Assembly (NCBI GenBank): GCA_020025075.1
Contig: JAHHSR010000007.1
Span: 1-47,517 of the forward strand
DNA: 47,517 nt
Direction: 5' to 3'
DNA from: Pectinatus sp.
GTDB lineage: Bacteria; Bacillota; Negativicutes; Selenomonadales; Selenomonadaceae
Both the position numbers and the translations under genes were made by a program. This document shows, one piece after another, positions 1 through 8,148 of the stretch. Numbering within the stretch: position 1 is the first letter of the stretch; the number at the start of each line of letters is the position of its first letter. Under the pieces are notes generated by a model. The model had not been told where the DNA came from. It saw only the letters and a program-made list of their open reading frames with translations, and made no database searches.

Positions 1-31
1 GCCTTACTCACGACTAAAGTCACGAGTATGC
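1..31. repeat. Imperfect palindrome resembling an IS200/IS605 end
   Basis: An imperfect inverted repeat at about 8-27 has arms CTCACGAC and GTCACGAG around TAAA. The core CACGACTAAAGTC recurs in the same orientation at about 47475-47487, near the other end of the window. Short imperfect palindromes of this kind form the subterminal hairpins of IS200/IS605 elements. No transposase is inside the window at this edge, so the element, if real, lies to the left. It could also simply be the terminator of the symporter gene, although no T-run follows. Low confidence. Confidence 0.3.
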
Positions 32-78
32 GGCGCAATTTCAATCAATATTACCAAAAATCATCGTTACTCCTCCTA

Positions 79-1590
79 TCACACATATTTCTTTATAGTT
101 TCTACGTTATCGTAGACAGTAGTTCCTTTCGACGCCATAAAATTCTTATGATAAAACAAGCTGGCCATATTGCCTAAAACCAATGAAATAACAATTGTGA
201 TTGCCGTATAGGACCAAAATGATATTTCTGGTACAAAATACTTAAGATAAGCAATGACGCCAGTCGAAACAAAAAAGCTCACAAAAGCTCCAAAAGCATT
301 AGCACGCTTGCTAAAAGCGCCGAGAATAAAAATGCCAGCTAGAGCGCCAAGTGCTAAGCCCATAAAGCTATTAAACCAAACATAAGCAGACTTTATATCG
401 CCTGCGGCAAGGAACATGGCAACAAAAATAGATAAAATGCCGATACCAAGCGAAATATACTGTGCTATCTTTGTCATGCGCGCTTCAGACATGCCGGGGT
501 TAATAACCTGCTGAATATCGAGCACCCAGCTAGTTGCAACAGAATTTATCCCCGTTGATAGCGTTGACTGTGCGGCAGCATAAATGGCAGCGAGCAAAAT
601 CCCCGTGACACCGGTGGGCAGCTGATAGGCTATATAGGAAGCAAAAATAAGGTCCTGTCGATGCGTCATCTGCAAAGCGGGATTTTGCTGATAAAAAACA
701 TAAAGGCTTGTCCCGACTAGATAAAAGACCGTAGCAGCAAAAATCGACAGCGCACCATTACCGAGCGTCATTTTATTAAGCTGCTTAATATCAGTTGTAG
801 TGGTAAAACGCTGAACAATATCTTGGCTCGATATATAAGAAGCAAACGTATTGAGTCCGCCACCAATAAAGATGATAAATACACTTGTCGTGATAAGATC
901 AGGCGTAATCCAATGCTCATTAGGAAGCATGAATTTGTGACCGACTGTCAGCGTATCATAAACAGTGCCAAACCCGCCATGAATTTCAGTAAGCATTACA
1001 ATCAAAGTCAAGGAAATGCCGACGACCAAAACAACCCCTTGTATAAAATCTGTCCATAATACCGCTTTTAATCCGCCTGTATATGAATAAATAATTGAAA
1101 TAATACCCATGACTACAATGAGCAAATTGACGTTGGTATGCGTAAGGTCGGCAAGTGCCATGCAAGGCAAATACATGATAATAGACATTCTTCCCAGCTG
1201 AAAGATAATAAACATCAAGGCACCCAAGACGCGCAAATATTTATTTTGGAAACGCTTCTCGAGATAATGGTAAGCCGTATCAATCTGCAATCGGCTATAA
1301 ATTGGCAAAAAATATTTAATCGTAAGCGGTATGGCGATGAGCATTCCAATCTGAGCCCACCATAAAATCCACGAACCACCAAAGGAATTCCCAGGCAGTG
1401 ACAAAAATGAAATTGGGCTGAGCAATGTGGCAAAGATAGACACGCAGGTGACCCACCAAGGCACAGTACCATCACCTTTAAAAAATTCCTTGCCATGATG
1501 CTCTTTTTTGGAAAAATAAAGACCAGCCAATAAAATCAAAAGCAGGTATCCGACGAGGACAATCGTATCAATCCAAGTAAATCCAACCAT
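79..1590 (-). CDS. Sodium/solute symporter (SSS family), probable sialic acid transporter
   Basis: A 503-residue integral membrane protein, the usual length for the solute:sodium symporter family, with about 13 hydrophobic segments. Membrane segment 8 carries the Ser/Thr-rich stretch AAAQSTLSTGINS, which in this family contributes to the Na2 sodium site, and the loop TGGLKAVLWTDFIQ is typical of the family. It is downstream of nanE and nanA on the same strand, so import of N-acetylneuraminate or a related sugar is the natural inference; substrate cannot be read from sequence. The ATG at 1590 follows GGAGGG. A terminator-like hairpin separates it from nanA, so it may be expressed at a reduced or independent level. 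Confidence 0.85.
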   Translation of the reverse strand: MVGFTWIDTIVLVGYLLLILLAGLYFSKKEHHGKEFFKGDGTVPWWVTCVSIFATLLSPISFLSLPGNSFGGSWILWWAQIGMLIAIPLTIKYFLPIYSRLQIDTAYHYLEKRFQNKYLRVLGALMFIIFQLGRMSIIMYLPCMALADLTHTNVNLLIVVMGIISIIYSYTGGLKAVLWTDFIQGVVLVVGISLTLIVMLTEIHGGFGTVYDTLTVGHKFMLPNEHWITPDLITTSVFIIFIGGGLNTFASYISSQDIVQRFTTTTDIKQLNKMTLGNGALSIFAATVFYLVGTSLYVFYQQNPALQMTHRQDLIFASYIAYQLPTGVTGILLAAIYAAAQSTLSTGINSVATSWVLDIQQVINPGMSEARMTKIAQYISLGIGILSIFVAMFLAAGDIKSAYVWFNSFMGLALGALAGIFILGAFSKRANAFGAFVSFFVSTGVIAYLKYFVPEISFWSYTAITIVISLVLGNMASLFYHKNFMASKGTTVYDNVETIKKYV

Positions 1591-1628
1591 TCACAAACCC
1601 TCCGAATAAAAAATTTATTATAAATTTT

Positions 1629-1659
1629 AAAAAAGGCAGGCGCCAAAAAGCCACCTGCC
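1629..1659 (-). terminator. Intrinsic terminator or attenuator between nanA and the symporter
   Basis: On the minus strand, GGCAGG at 1659-1654 pairs with CCTGCC at 1640-1635, with further G-C contacts toward the loop, and a run of T follows at 1634-1629. It lies 9 bases beyond the nanA stop and about 40 bases before the symporter start, so it probably lowers read-through within the cluster. Confidence 0.7.
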
Positions 1660-1667
1660 AAATAAAA

Positions 1668-2546
1668 TCAGCCGAAATACTTCTTATGAATTTCCTTGGC
1701 ACGCGCAATCATTTCCAGTGAGTAGTCTTGCATTGGCTCACGACAATACCCTGCATCAACACCCTCTTCCTGCAACAGAAGCTTAATCGTGCCATAAAGG
1801 CCATTGCTTAAAATGTCGCTGATGAGGTCATTGGTCTGATGCTGCAATTTAAGTGCTTCGCCAACGCGTTCCTGCTTTGCCAAATTGAATATTTCTCTGG
1901 CACGCAGACCATTAACATTATAGGTAGAGCCAATAGCACCATCTACGCCTAAGACAGTAGCTGGCAAGAGCATTTCGTCAAATCCTGCAAAAATAAGCAC
2001 ATCTGGGAACTGCTTTCTCATGCGTTCGAGCATAAAAAAGTCTGCTGCCGTAAACTTGACACCAACAATTTTGGGATGAACAAATAGCTCACCAAATTGG
2101 GTCAGTGACATATCCACCCCTGTCAAAAAAGGAATCGAATAAATAATCATCCGATTATCGACGCTATTGACGATAGCCTCATAATAGTGCTTGATTTCCG
2201 AAAAGCTGAACTTGTAATAAAATGGTGTCACTGCACTTATCGCGTCATATCCCAAATCCGTAACGAATTTGGCGAGCTCAATTGATTCTTTTAGGTTTAT
2301 AGAGCCAACCTGCGCAATAAGGCGAATATCATCCTTAACTTCATCTTTGGCAATTTCAAAAATGCGCTTTTTTTCCGCCGTCGAAAGCATGAAATTTTCT
2401 CCCGTGCTGCCGCCAACATATAGCCCATCCATCTTACATACATCAATATTATGCCTTATTATCTGGCGCAAGCCCTTTTCATTGATTTCGCGCTTCTTAT
2501 CAAATGATACCAAAAGAGCGGAATAAAGTCCTTTTAAATCCTTCAT
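1668..2546 (-). CDS. nanA: N-acetylneuraminate lyase
   Basis: A 292-residue protein of the dihydrodipicolinate synthase/N-acetylneuraminate lyase family, a cytoplasmic TIM barrel that splits sialic acid into ManNAc and pyruvate by a Schiff-base mechanism. Visible signatures are the carboxylate-binding loop GGSTGENF near residue 45, the Tyr in IIYSIPF near 135, and the Schiff-base lysine in VGVKFTAADF near 162. The KFTA context fits sialate lyases better than DapA. It follows nanE by 77 bases on the same strand and precedes a sodium symporter, which supports the sialic-acid assignment. ATG start at 2546. A related aldolase of the same family cannot be excluded. Confidence 0.88.
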   Translation of the reverse strand: MKDLKGLYSALLVSFDKKREINEKGLRQIIRHNIDVCKMDGLYVGGSTGENFMLSTAEKKRIFEIAKDEVKDDIRLIAQVGSINLKESIELAKFVTDLGYDAISAVTPFYYKFSFSEIKHYYEAIVNSVDNRMIIYSIPFLTGVDMSLTQFGELFVHPKIVGVKFTAADFFMLERMRKQFPDVLIFAGFDEMLLPATVLGVDGAIGSTYNVNGLRAREIFNLAKQERVGEALKLQHQTNDLISDILSNGLYGTIKLLLQEEGVDAGYCREPMQDYSLEMIARAKEIHKKYFG

Positions 2547-2623
2547 TTTTTCACCCGCCGCCTAAAAGGTCCTTTATTTTCCAGGCAGCTTCTCCTTTCC
2601 TAATCGCAAAACACTTTTGCTTC

Positions 2624-3295
2624 TCAAAAAACATTTAAGGCTTCGACAAATTTTTTTGCTATGAGCTGCGGACGCGTAATTGCCGAACCGACAATCGCAC
2701 CGTAGGCACCGCACTCATAAGCAAGTCTTAAATCGTCCGGCGTATTGATGCGCCCTTCGGCAAAGACGGGAATCTTCAGTGAACCAGCAAGGCGCGCCAA
2801 AAGCCCAAAATCGGGTCCTTTTAATTTTGGCGTATACGGGGTATACCCCGACATTGTGGTCGAAACACAATCAACGCCTGCTTCTTGAGCCATCTTTCCT
2901 TCCGCATCATTGGAAATATCCGCTAGGACGAGGCGCCCGTTTTCCTTGATGAAGCTTACGAGCTGAGAAAAATCCTCGCCACAGGGGCGCTTCCTTTGCG
3001 TAGCATCAAGCGCAATTATCTCACAGCCACTTTTTAAAAGTTCTTCAACCTCGCGGCGCGTTGGCGTAATATATATATCAGAATCATCATAATTGCGTTT
3101 GATAAGACCGATAACAGGAAGTCCGGTAACCTTTTTTATCTCCTTAATATCCTCAACGCCTTGCGCCCTTATCCCAGCAGCACCAGCCTGCTTGGCGGCA
3201 AGAGCCATCCTCCCCATGATAAAGGGACTACAAAGCGGCTCATCAGAAAGAGCTTGGCAGGAGACAATCAGTTTATTGTGAAATTTCTCGAGCAA
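2624..3295 (-). CDS. nanE: N-acetylmannosamine-6-phosphate 2-epimerase
   Basis: A 223-residue TIM-barrel protein matching the NanE family in length. Recognisable stretches are GAAGIRAQG near residue 40, PVIGLIKR near 60, IIALDATQRKRP near 93, VSTTMSGYT near 145 and VFAEGRINTP near 175, ending in a phosphate-binding GAIVGSAITRP. It converts ManNAc-6-P to GlcNAc-6-P, the step after the lyase and a kinase; no nanK is present here. It is the first gene of the minus-strand nan cluster. The start is taken as TTG at 3295, preceded by GAGGGA, because no ATG is available before the conserved N-terminus. Confidence 0.9.
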   Translation of the reverse strand: MLEKFHNKLIVSCQALSDEPLCSPFIMGRMALAAKQAGAAGIRAQGVEDIKEIKKVTGLPVIGLIKRNYDDSDIYITPTRREVEELLKSGCEIIALDATQRKRPCGEDFSQLVSFIKENGRLVLADISNDAEGKMAQEAGVDCVSTTMSGYTPYTPKLKGPDFGLLARLAGSLKIPVFAEGRINTPDDLRLAYECGAYGAIVGSAITRPQLIAKKFVEALNVF

Positions 3296-3449
3296 GAAAA
3301 TCCCTCATTTCTCCAAAATATTTCCTTTTCTTATCATAACCTGTTCGCTAATTTTTTTGCAATATAATTTCATATTTTTTTAATGTTTGATAAAAAGTGA
3401 AATTATATTTCTTTTATCGGCATTTTTTTGCCGAAAAAGCAACCTCCCC

Positions 3450-3486
3450 TTTATAAAAAAAAGAGAAAGGAATATACTTAGTATAT
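3450..3486 (+). promoter_or_regulatory. Candidate hydrogenase operon promoter with overlapping operator
   Basis: TTTATA at 3450-3455 and TATACT at 3473-3478 are separated by 17 bases, just upstream of the first hydrogenase gene. A perfect inverted repeat, ATATAC-TTA-GTATAT at 3472-3486, covers the -10 element and is a plausible repressor site. The rest of the 215-base divergent region to nanE is AT-rich; it also contains the palindrome GAAATTATATTTC near 3400-3412 and a small TCGGCA/TGCCGA hairpin near 3417-3434. No known regulator motif was identified. Confidence 0.45.
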
Positions 3487-3510
3487 ATCTCAATGCGAAG
3501 GTGGTCATAT

Positions 3511-4008
3511 ATGTTTGAAGATGTAAGCAACTTTAAGCTGACTAAAGAGCTAACAGCCAAGCTGGATGCCGTCTTAAATGCACACGGCAATGATTCCACT
3601 CAGATAGTCGATATCTTGCTCGATGCCCAAGATTTAATCGAGCAGCACTACATTCCCAAGATAGTAGCAGGCTATATAGCCGAGCACCTGCCAACAAAGC
3701 TATCCGTTATCTACGACTGTATTACTTTTTATGACAAATTGAGCGACCGGCCGCGCGGCAAGTACCCGATTGAAGTCTGTAATAGCATTGCCTGCCGAGT
3801 AAATGACAGCGATTTTCTGCTGCAAACGCTGACTAAGCTGCTCAACATAAAGCCGGGCGAAATAACTTATGACGGGCGCTTTACCATAGAACTTACAGAT
3901 TGCTTCGGCGCCTGCGACCGCGCCCCGGCAGTGCGCATCAATAAGGTCGTCTACGGTCCTTTGCGCTCGGAAGAAGAAATAAAAAAAATGCTTGAAAAAA
4001 TGCTCTAA
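3511..4008 (+). CDS. hydC: NuoE-like [2Fe-2S] subunit of NAD-linked [FeFe]-hydrogenase
   Basis: A 165-residue thioredoxin-fold [2Fe-2S] protein of the NuoE/HydC/HndA family. The cluster ligands are visible as C-x4-C in VCNSIACRVN near residue 90 and C-x3-C in DCFGACDRAP near 130. It passes electrons between the NuoF-like flavoprotein and the catalytic subunit in cytoplasmic multimeric hydrogenases. It opens a six-gene operon with the next gene 21 bases downstream. I chose ATG 3511 because AAGGTGG sits about seven bases upstream; an earlier in-frame ATG at 3493 lies before that Shine-Dalgarno and is unlikely. Confidence 0.9.
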   Translation: MFEDVSNFKLTKELTAKLDAVLNAHGNDSTQIVDILLDAQDLIEQHYIPKIVAGYIAEHLPTKLSVIYDCITFYDKLSDRPRGKYPIEVCNSIACRVNDSDFLLQTLTKLLNIKPGEITYDGRFTIELTDCFGACDRAPAVRINKVVYGPLRSEEEIKKMLEKML

Positions 4009-4029
4009 GATGAGGTGAAATGAAAAAGA

Positions 4030-5283
4030 ATGGCACATTTTATCACGCGTAATTTTGGAAAATACGATGTATTTTCGATAGATTCATACCTTTCCATCGG
4101 TGGCTTCAGTTCCTTGAAAAAGGCATTAAAAATGGATAAGGAGGATATTGCCTCGCTAATTACCAAAGCCGGTGTCAAAGGCCGCGGCGGTGCCGAATAT
4201 CCAATGGGGCGCAAGTGGAGCCAAGCGCGCCAAGTAACTCGACCCCATCACTGCGTAGTCTGCAATGCCGACGAAGGCGAGACCTGCACCTTTAAAGACA
4301 GGGAGCTCATCACCCAAGACCCATTCAACCTCATCGAGGCTATAATCATTGCCGGCTGGGCTGTCGACGCTGAAGACGGCTATATCTACATGCGCGAAGA
4401 ATACGCCCATTTGTGCCCGCGCCTTATAAACGCCATTGAGCAGGCGCGCCAACGCGGTTTCTTAGGGAAAAATATCCTCGGCAGCGGCTTTAACTACGAT
4501 ATACACCTTTATAGCGGTGCCGGCGCCTATGTCTGCGGCGAGGGCACGGCTCTTATCCGCTCCATAGAGGGGAAAGCGGGCAGGCCGCGCATGAAACCGC
4601 CTTTTATGAAGCAAAGCGGCCTTTTTACCCGCCCGACCTGCCTCAACAATGTTGAAAGCCTTTCCATCGTGCCGCACCTTCTGCACGACGCTGCACCGTA
4701 TTTGGCGCAAGGCACCGAAAACTCTATCGGCACAAAACTCATCAGTGTTGGCGGCAACGTCAATAAACCCGGCGTTTTTGAAATTCCTTTTGGCACGACG
4801 ATAAGGCAGATTATCTATGACCTTGCTGGTGGCATACAGGAAAATCGCTCCATCCGCCTCATCCAGTTTGGTGGCGCCTCGGGTAAGATTGCAGACGATA
4901 GCGTCCTTGACCTTCCCTATACTTATGAGGATTTTGCCGCCCACAATCTCATCATTGGTTCCGGCTCCATACTTGTCATCGACGAACGCATGAGCGTCAT
5001 CGATTTTTTGCGTGCCACACAAGATTTCTTCCTGCATGAAAGCTGCGGCCAGTGCGTGCCCTGCCGTGAAGGAAATCGCCAGATAAAATTTTTCCTCGAC
5101 AAAATAAAGGCTGGAACACAGACACAAGAAGACATCGAAACAATGCTTACCTTCGCCAAGGTTATGCCACTATCTTCACTATGCGGTCTAGGCGAAACGG
5201 CACAAAACGCACTGCAATCGGCAATCAAGGTCTTTCCAGAAGTGTTCGGCCTTATGCCAAAAGCACAGGGGGAACAGGCATAA
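4030..5283 (+). CDS. hydB: NuoF-like NAD(P)H-binding flavoprotein subunit of [FeFe]-hydrogenase
   Basis: A 417-residue protein of the NuoF/HydB/HndC family. The FMN/NADH-binding glycine-rich segment GRGGAEYPMGRKW is near residue 52, followed by NADEGETCTFKDR and GAGAYVCGEGTALI, an SLBB-type region, and the C-terminal [4Fe-4S] site ESCGQCVPCREG...SLCGLG. It is much shorter than bifurcating HydB proteins of about 600 residues: the N-terminal [2Fe-2S] thioredoxin-like domain and the C-terminal two-cluster ferredoxin domain are both absent. It accepts or donates NAD(P)H electrons. The stop overlaps the HydA start as TAATG, implying translational coupling. Confidence 0.92.
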   Translation: MAHFITRNFGKYDVFSIDSYLSIGGFSSLKKALKMDKEDIASLITKAGVKGRGGAEYPMGRKWSQARQVTRPHHCVVCNADEGETCTFKDRELITQDPFNLIEAIIIAGWAVDAEDGYIYMREEYAHLCPRLINAIEQARQRGFLGKNILGSGFNYDIHLYSGAGAYVCGEGTALIRSIEGKAGRPRMKPPFMKQSGLFTRPTCLNNVESLSIVPHLLHDAAPYLAQGTENSIGTKLISVGGNVNKPGVFEIPFGTTIRQIIYDLAGGIQENRSIRLIQFGGASGKIADDSVLDLPYTYEDFAAHNLIIGSGSILVIDERMSVIDFLRATQDFFLHESCGQCVPCREGNRQIKFFLDKIKAGTQTQEDIETMLTFAKVMPLSSLCGLGETAQNALQSAIKVFPEVFGLMPKAQGEQA

Positions 5284-7043
5284 TGGAAGAAATGATAAAC
5301 TTAACAATCAATAATCTGCCCGTCACGGTAAAAAAGGGCACCAAAATCATGGAAGCAGCTCGAAAGCTGCACATCGACATACCGCACCTTTGCTACCACC
5401 CTGACCAGGCAATAAAAGCACGCTGTCGCCTCTGTTCCGTCGAAGTTGTAGGCAAGAAGCGCCTCTTGGCTGCCTGCGCCACCGAATGCTGGGAGGGCAT
5501 GCAGGTCTATACCGACACCAAAATCGTACGCGATACGCAAAAGGGCATCTTGCAGCTCATCATGGCAGACCACGAAGAAAACTGCCTCACTTGCCCGCGC
5601 AATGGCAACTGCGACCTGCAAGACCTCTGCTCTCGTTTTAATATCCTGCGCCCTCACCTACCGCATGTATCTAAGCCTTTGCCCAAATTATGCGATAATC
5701 CCAGCCTCGTCAGCGACCCGGAAAAATGTGTCAAATGCGGCCGCTGCATAAGGGCTTGCAAGGACATTCAAGGCATTGAGGCACTTGGATTTTCACAGCG
5801 CAGCATAAATTTGAGCGTCGGTACAGCCTATAAGGACGGCTTCTTAAAGACGGATTGCATCCTTTGCGGCCAATGCACGGTTGTCTGCCCAGTTGGCGCC
5901 CTCGTCGAAAAAGACGATACCGATAAAGTCATGCAGGCACTTTTAGACCCCGAAAAAGTTGTCATCGTCCAGACCGCTCCTTCCATTCGAGTCACGCTCG
6001 GCGATGCCTTTGGCCTTCCCGACGCGAGCATTGTGACGGGAAAGATGGTCACCGCCCTCAAGATGATGGGCTTTAATAAGGTCTTTGATACCAACTACGG
6101 TGCTGATATGACCATCACAGAAGAAGCCCATGAATTTGTCGAACGCTTTAAGAAAAAAGATTGCTTGCCAATGTTCACCTCCTGCTGCCCGGGCTGGGTC
6201 AATTTTGTTGAAAAGCACTACCCAGACCTCAAAGAACATCTCTCCTCGGCAAAATCCCCCATGTCGATGTTCTCGGCTATCTTAAAGAGTGAATATGCCC
6301 AGCGCATCGGCAAAAAGCCATCTGAAATTTATAGCGTTGCCATCATGCCCTGCATTGCCAAAAAATACGAACGGCAACGTCCTCAGCTACAAAGAAATGG
6401 CGTTTATGACACAGATGCCGTGCTTACGACACGCGAACTCATCAAAATGATAAAATCCATCGGCATTGAATTTGACAAGTTGCCCGCTGGCAAATTCGAT
6501 GACCCGATGGGAGACTCCACTGGTGCCGGAGCAATTTTTGGTGCCACAGGTGGTGTCATGGAGGCGGCGCTGCGCACGGCAGATGATTGGCTCGCGCAAA
6601 AACCGCTAAGCGAAATAGAATACAAAACCGTACGCGGCATGGACAATGGCATCAAGGAAGCGACGCTTGAAATTGCCGGCCAAACAATTAAAATTGCCGT
6701 CGTACAGACCTTAAAATACGCCCGAATTGTCTTGGATAAAGTCCGCAGCGGTCAATGCGACTACGATTTTGTCGAAGTGATGGCCTGCCCGGGCGGCTGC
6801 ATAGGCGGGGGCGGCCAGCCCGTAACATCGACGCGCCATACAGAAAAAGAGCGCATCAATTCTCTTTATGCCATCGACAGGACGAGCAAATTCAGAAAAT
6901 CGCACGAAAATCCTTACCTCATAGAACTTTACAAAAACTACCTAGACGACATCGGCAGCAAAAAAGCACATGAGCTTTTGCATACAAGCTTTGAAAAACA
7001 GCCGCGCTGGTATGACGAAGCCCTTAAAAAACAGGAAAAATAA
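5283..7043 (+). CDS. hydA: [FeFe]-hydrogenase catalytic subunit
   Basis: A 586-residue M3-type catalytic subunit. From the N-terminus: a [2Fe-2S] domain with C37, C48, C51 and C65; a His-ligated cluster with H97, C101, C104 and C110; two [4Fe-4S] motifs at C149-C159 and C192-C202; then the H-cluster domain with L1 TSCCPGW at 299-305, L2 MPCIAKKYE at 355-363 and L3 MACPGGCIGGGGQP near 500; and a C-terminal small-subunit domain. It carries out reversible hydrogen formation in the cytoplasm with the two preceding subunits. The start at 5283 overlaps the upstream stop; AGGGGG lies about ten bases before it. Confidence 0.95.
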   Translation: MEEMINLTINNLPVTVKKGTKIMEAARKLHIDIPHLCYHPDQAIKARCRLCSVEVVGKKRLLAACATECWEGMQVYTDTKIVRDTQKGILQLIMADHEENCLTCPRNGNCDLQDLCSRFNILRPHLPHVSKPLPKLCDNPSLVSDPEKCVKCGRCIRACKDIQGIEALGFSQRSINLSVGTAYKDGFLKTDCILCGQCTVVCPVGALVEKDDTDKVMQALLDPEKVVIVQTAPSIRVTLGDAFGLPDASIVTGKMVTALKMMGFNKVFDTNYGADMTITEEAHEFVERFKKKDCLPMFTSCCPGWVNFVEKHYPDLKEHLSSAKSPMSMFSAILKSEYAQRIGKKPSEIYSVAIMPCIAKKYERQRPQLQRNGVYDTDAVLTTRELIKMIKSIGIEFDKLPAGKFDDPMGDSTGAGAIFGATGGVMEAALRTADDWLAQKPLSEIEYKTVRGMDNGIKEATLEIAGQTIKIAVVQTLKYARIVLDKVRSGQCDYDFVEVMACPGGCIGGGGQPVTSTRHTEKERINSLYAIDRTSKFRKSHENPYLIELYKNYLDDIGSKKAHELLHTSFEKQPRWYDEALKKQEK

Positions 7044-7046
7044 GGC

Positions 7047-8135
7047 ATGGAAAAACTAAAAGACAAAATAGCCAGCCTTTCCAGCACTCCTTTCTCGCGT
7101 CAAACTATTGCCTGCTTATTAAATGACCTTTATTTTGCGCCATGTGAGAACAAAGACGCACTAAAAGAATTCTTATTTGAGCAGGCGAGAAAAAAGCGCG
7201 ACCAATACTATAGTCGCAAAGTATTCTTGCGCGGCCTCATCGAATTTACAAACTACTGTCAAAATGACTGCTTTTATTGCGGTATTCGGCACTCAAATAA
7301 GAAAAACCGACGCTATCGCCTCAGCTGCGAGCAAATTTTAGACTGCTGTGCCATTGGCTATAAAAATGGCTTGCGCACCTTTGTTCTGCAAGGGGGAGAA
7401 GACCTTTATTTTTCTCCCCAGCGCCTCGAGGCAATAATCCGGGCGATAAAAGAGCGCTATCCCGATTGCGCTTTGACACTTTCCGTCGGAGAGCGAGAAA
7501 AAGATGTTTACGAGCGCTGGTTCAAAGCTGGTGCCGACCGCTTCTTGCTGCGCCATGAGACGGCTACTAAATGGCATTATGAAAAACTTCACCCTCAGAC
7601 AATGAGCTTTTCCCATCGTCTTAACTGTTTAAGGACACTAAAAAAAATCGGCTACCAAGCGGGGGCCGGCATGATGCTGGGCTCACCGCAGCAAGATATT
7701 TCTTGTCTCGTTGAGGACTTCGCCTTTTTGTCCGCCTTCCGTCCAGCAATGGTTGGCATGGGACCTTTCATTCCGCAAAAGGATACTCCTTTTGCCCAAG
7801 AAAAAGCAGGCAGCGTCGAGCTTACGCTCATCTGCCTTGCTCTCGTACGGCTCTTATTGCCGCCCGTGCTCTTGCCCGCAACGACAGCTCTTGCCACATT
7901 ATCCAAAGATGGTACGATAAAGGGACTCGATTGCGGTGCCAATGTCATCATGCCCAACATTACGCCGCCTGCACAAAGGTGCCTTTATACGCTTTACGAC
8001 AACAAGAAGATAACGGACGGGGAATCAGTAGAAGGGCTCCAAAAATTAAAAGAAATGCTGCACCGTGCTGGCTATGAAGCCGTCATGTCGCGCGGCGACA
8101 GCAAAATGACTTACTCAATTGACGGCACTGTTTAG
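7047..8135 (+). CDS. hydE: [FeFe]-hydrogenase H-cluster radical SAM maturase HydE
   Basis: A 362-residue radical SAM enzyme. The SAM cluster motif C-x3-C-x2-C is CQNDCFYC near residue 71, preceded by LRGLIEFTNY, and the later GGEDLYF and RHETA stretches are typical of HydE. HydE acts in assembling the diiron site with its CO, CN and dithiolate ligands. It starts three bases after the hydA stop and its 3' end is close to the hydG ribosome binding site, so the maturases are co-expressed with the structural genes. Confidence 0.93.
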   Translation: MEKLKDKIASLSSTPFSRQTIACLLNDLYFAPCENKDALKEFLFEQARKKRDQYYSRKVFLRGLIEFTNYCQNDCFYCGIRHSNKKNRRYRLSCEQILDCCAIGYKNGLRTFVLQGGEDLYFSPQRLEAIIRAIKERYPDCALTLSVGEREKDVYERWFKAGADRFLLRHETATKWHYEKLHPQTMSFSHRLNCLRTLKKIGYQAGAGMMLGSPQQDISCLVEDFAFLSAFRPAMVGMGPFIPQKDTPFAQEKAGSVELTLICLALVRLLLPPVLLPATTALATLSKDGTIKGLDCGANVIMPNITPPAQRCLYTLYDNKKITDGESVEGLQKLKEMLHRAGYEAVMSRGDSKMTYSIDGTV

Positions 8136-8148
8136 AAAGGAAAAAAAT

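Noticed and set aside
4462..5127. A 221-codon minus-strand frame inside hydB
   Set aside because: It is a mirror frame of a well-recognised flavoprotein gene and has no homology-like motifs.
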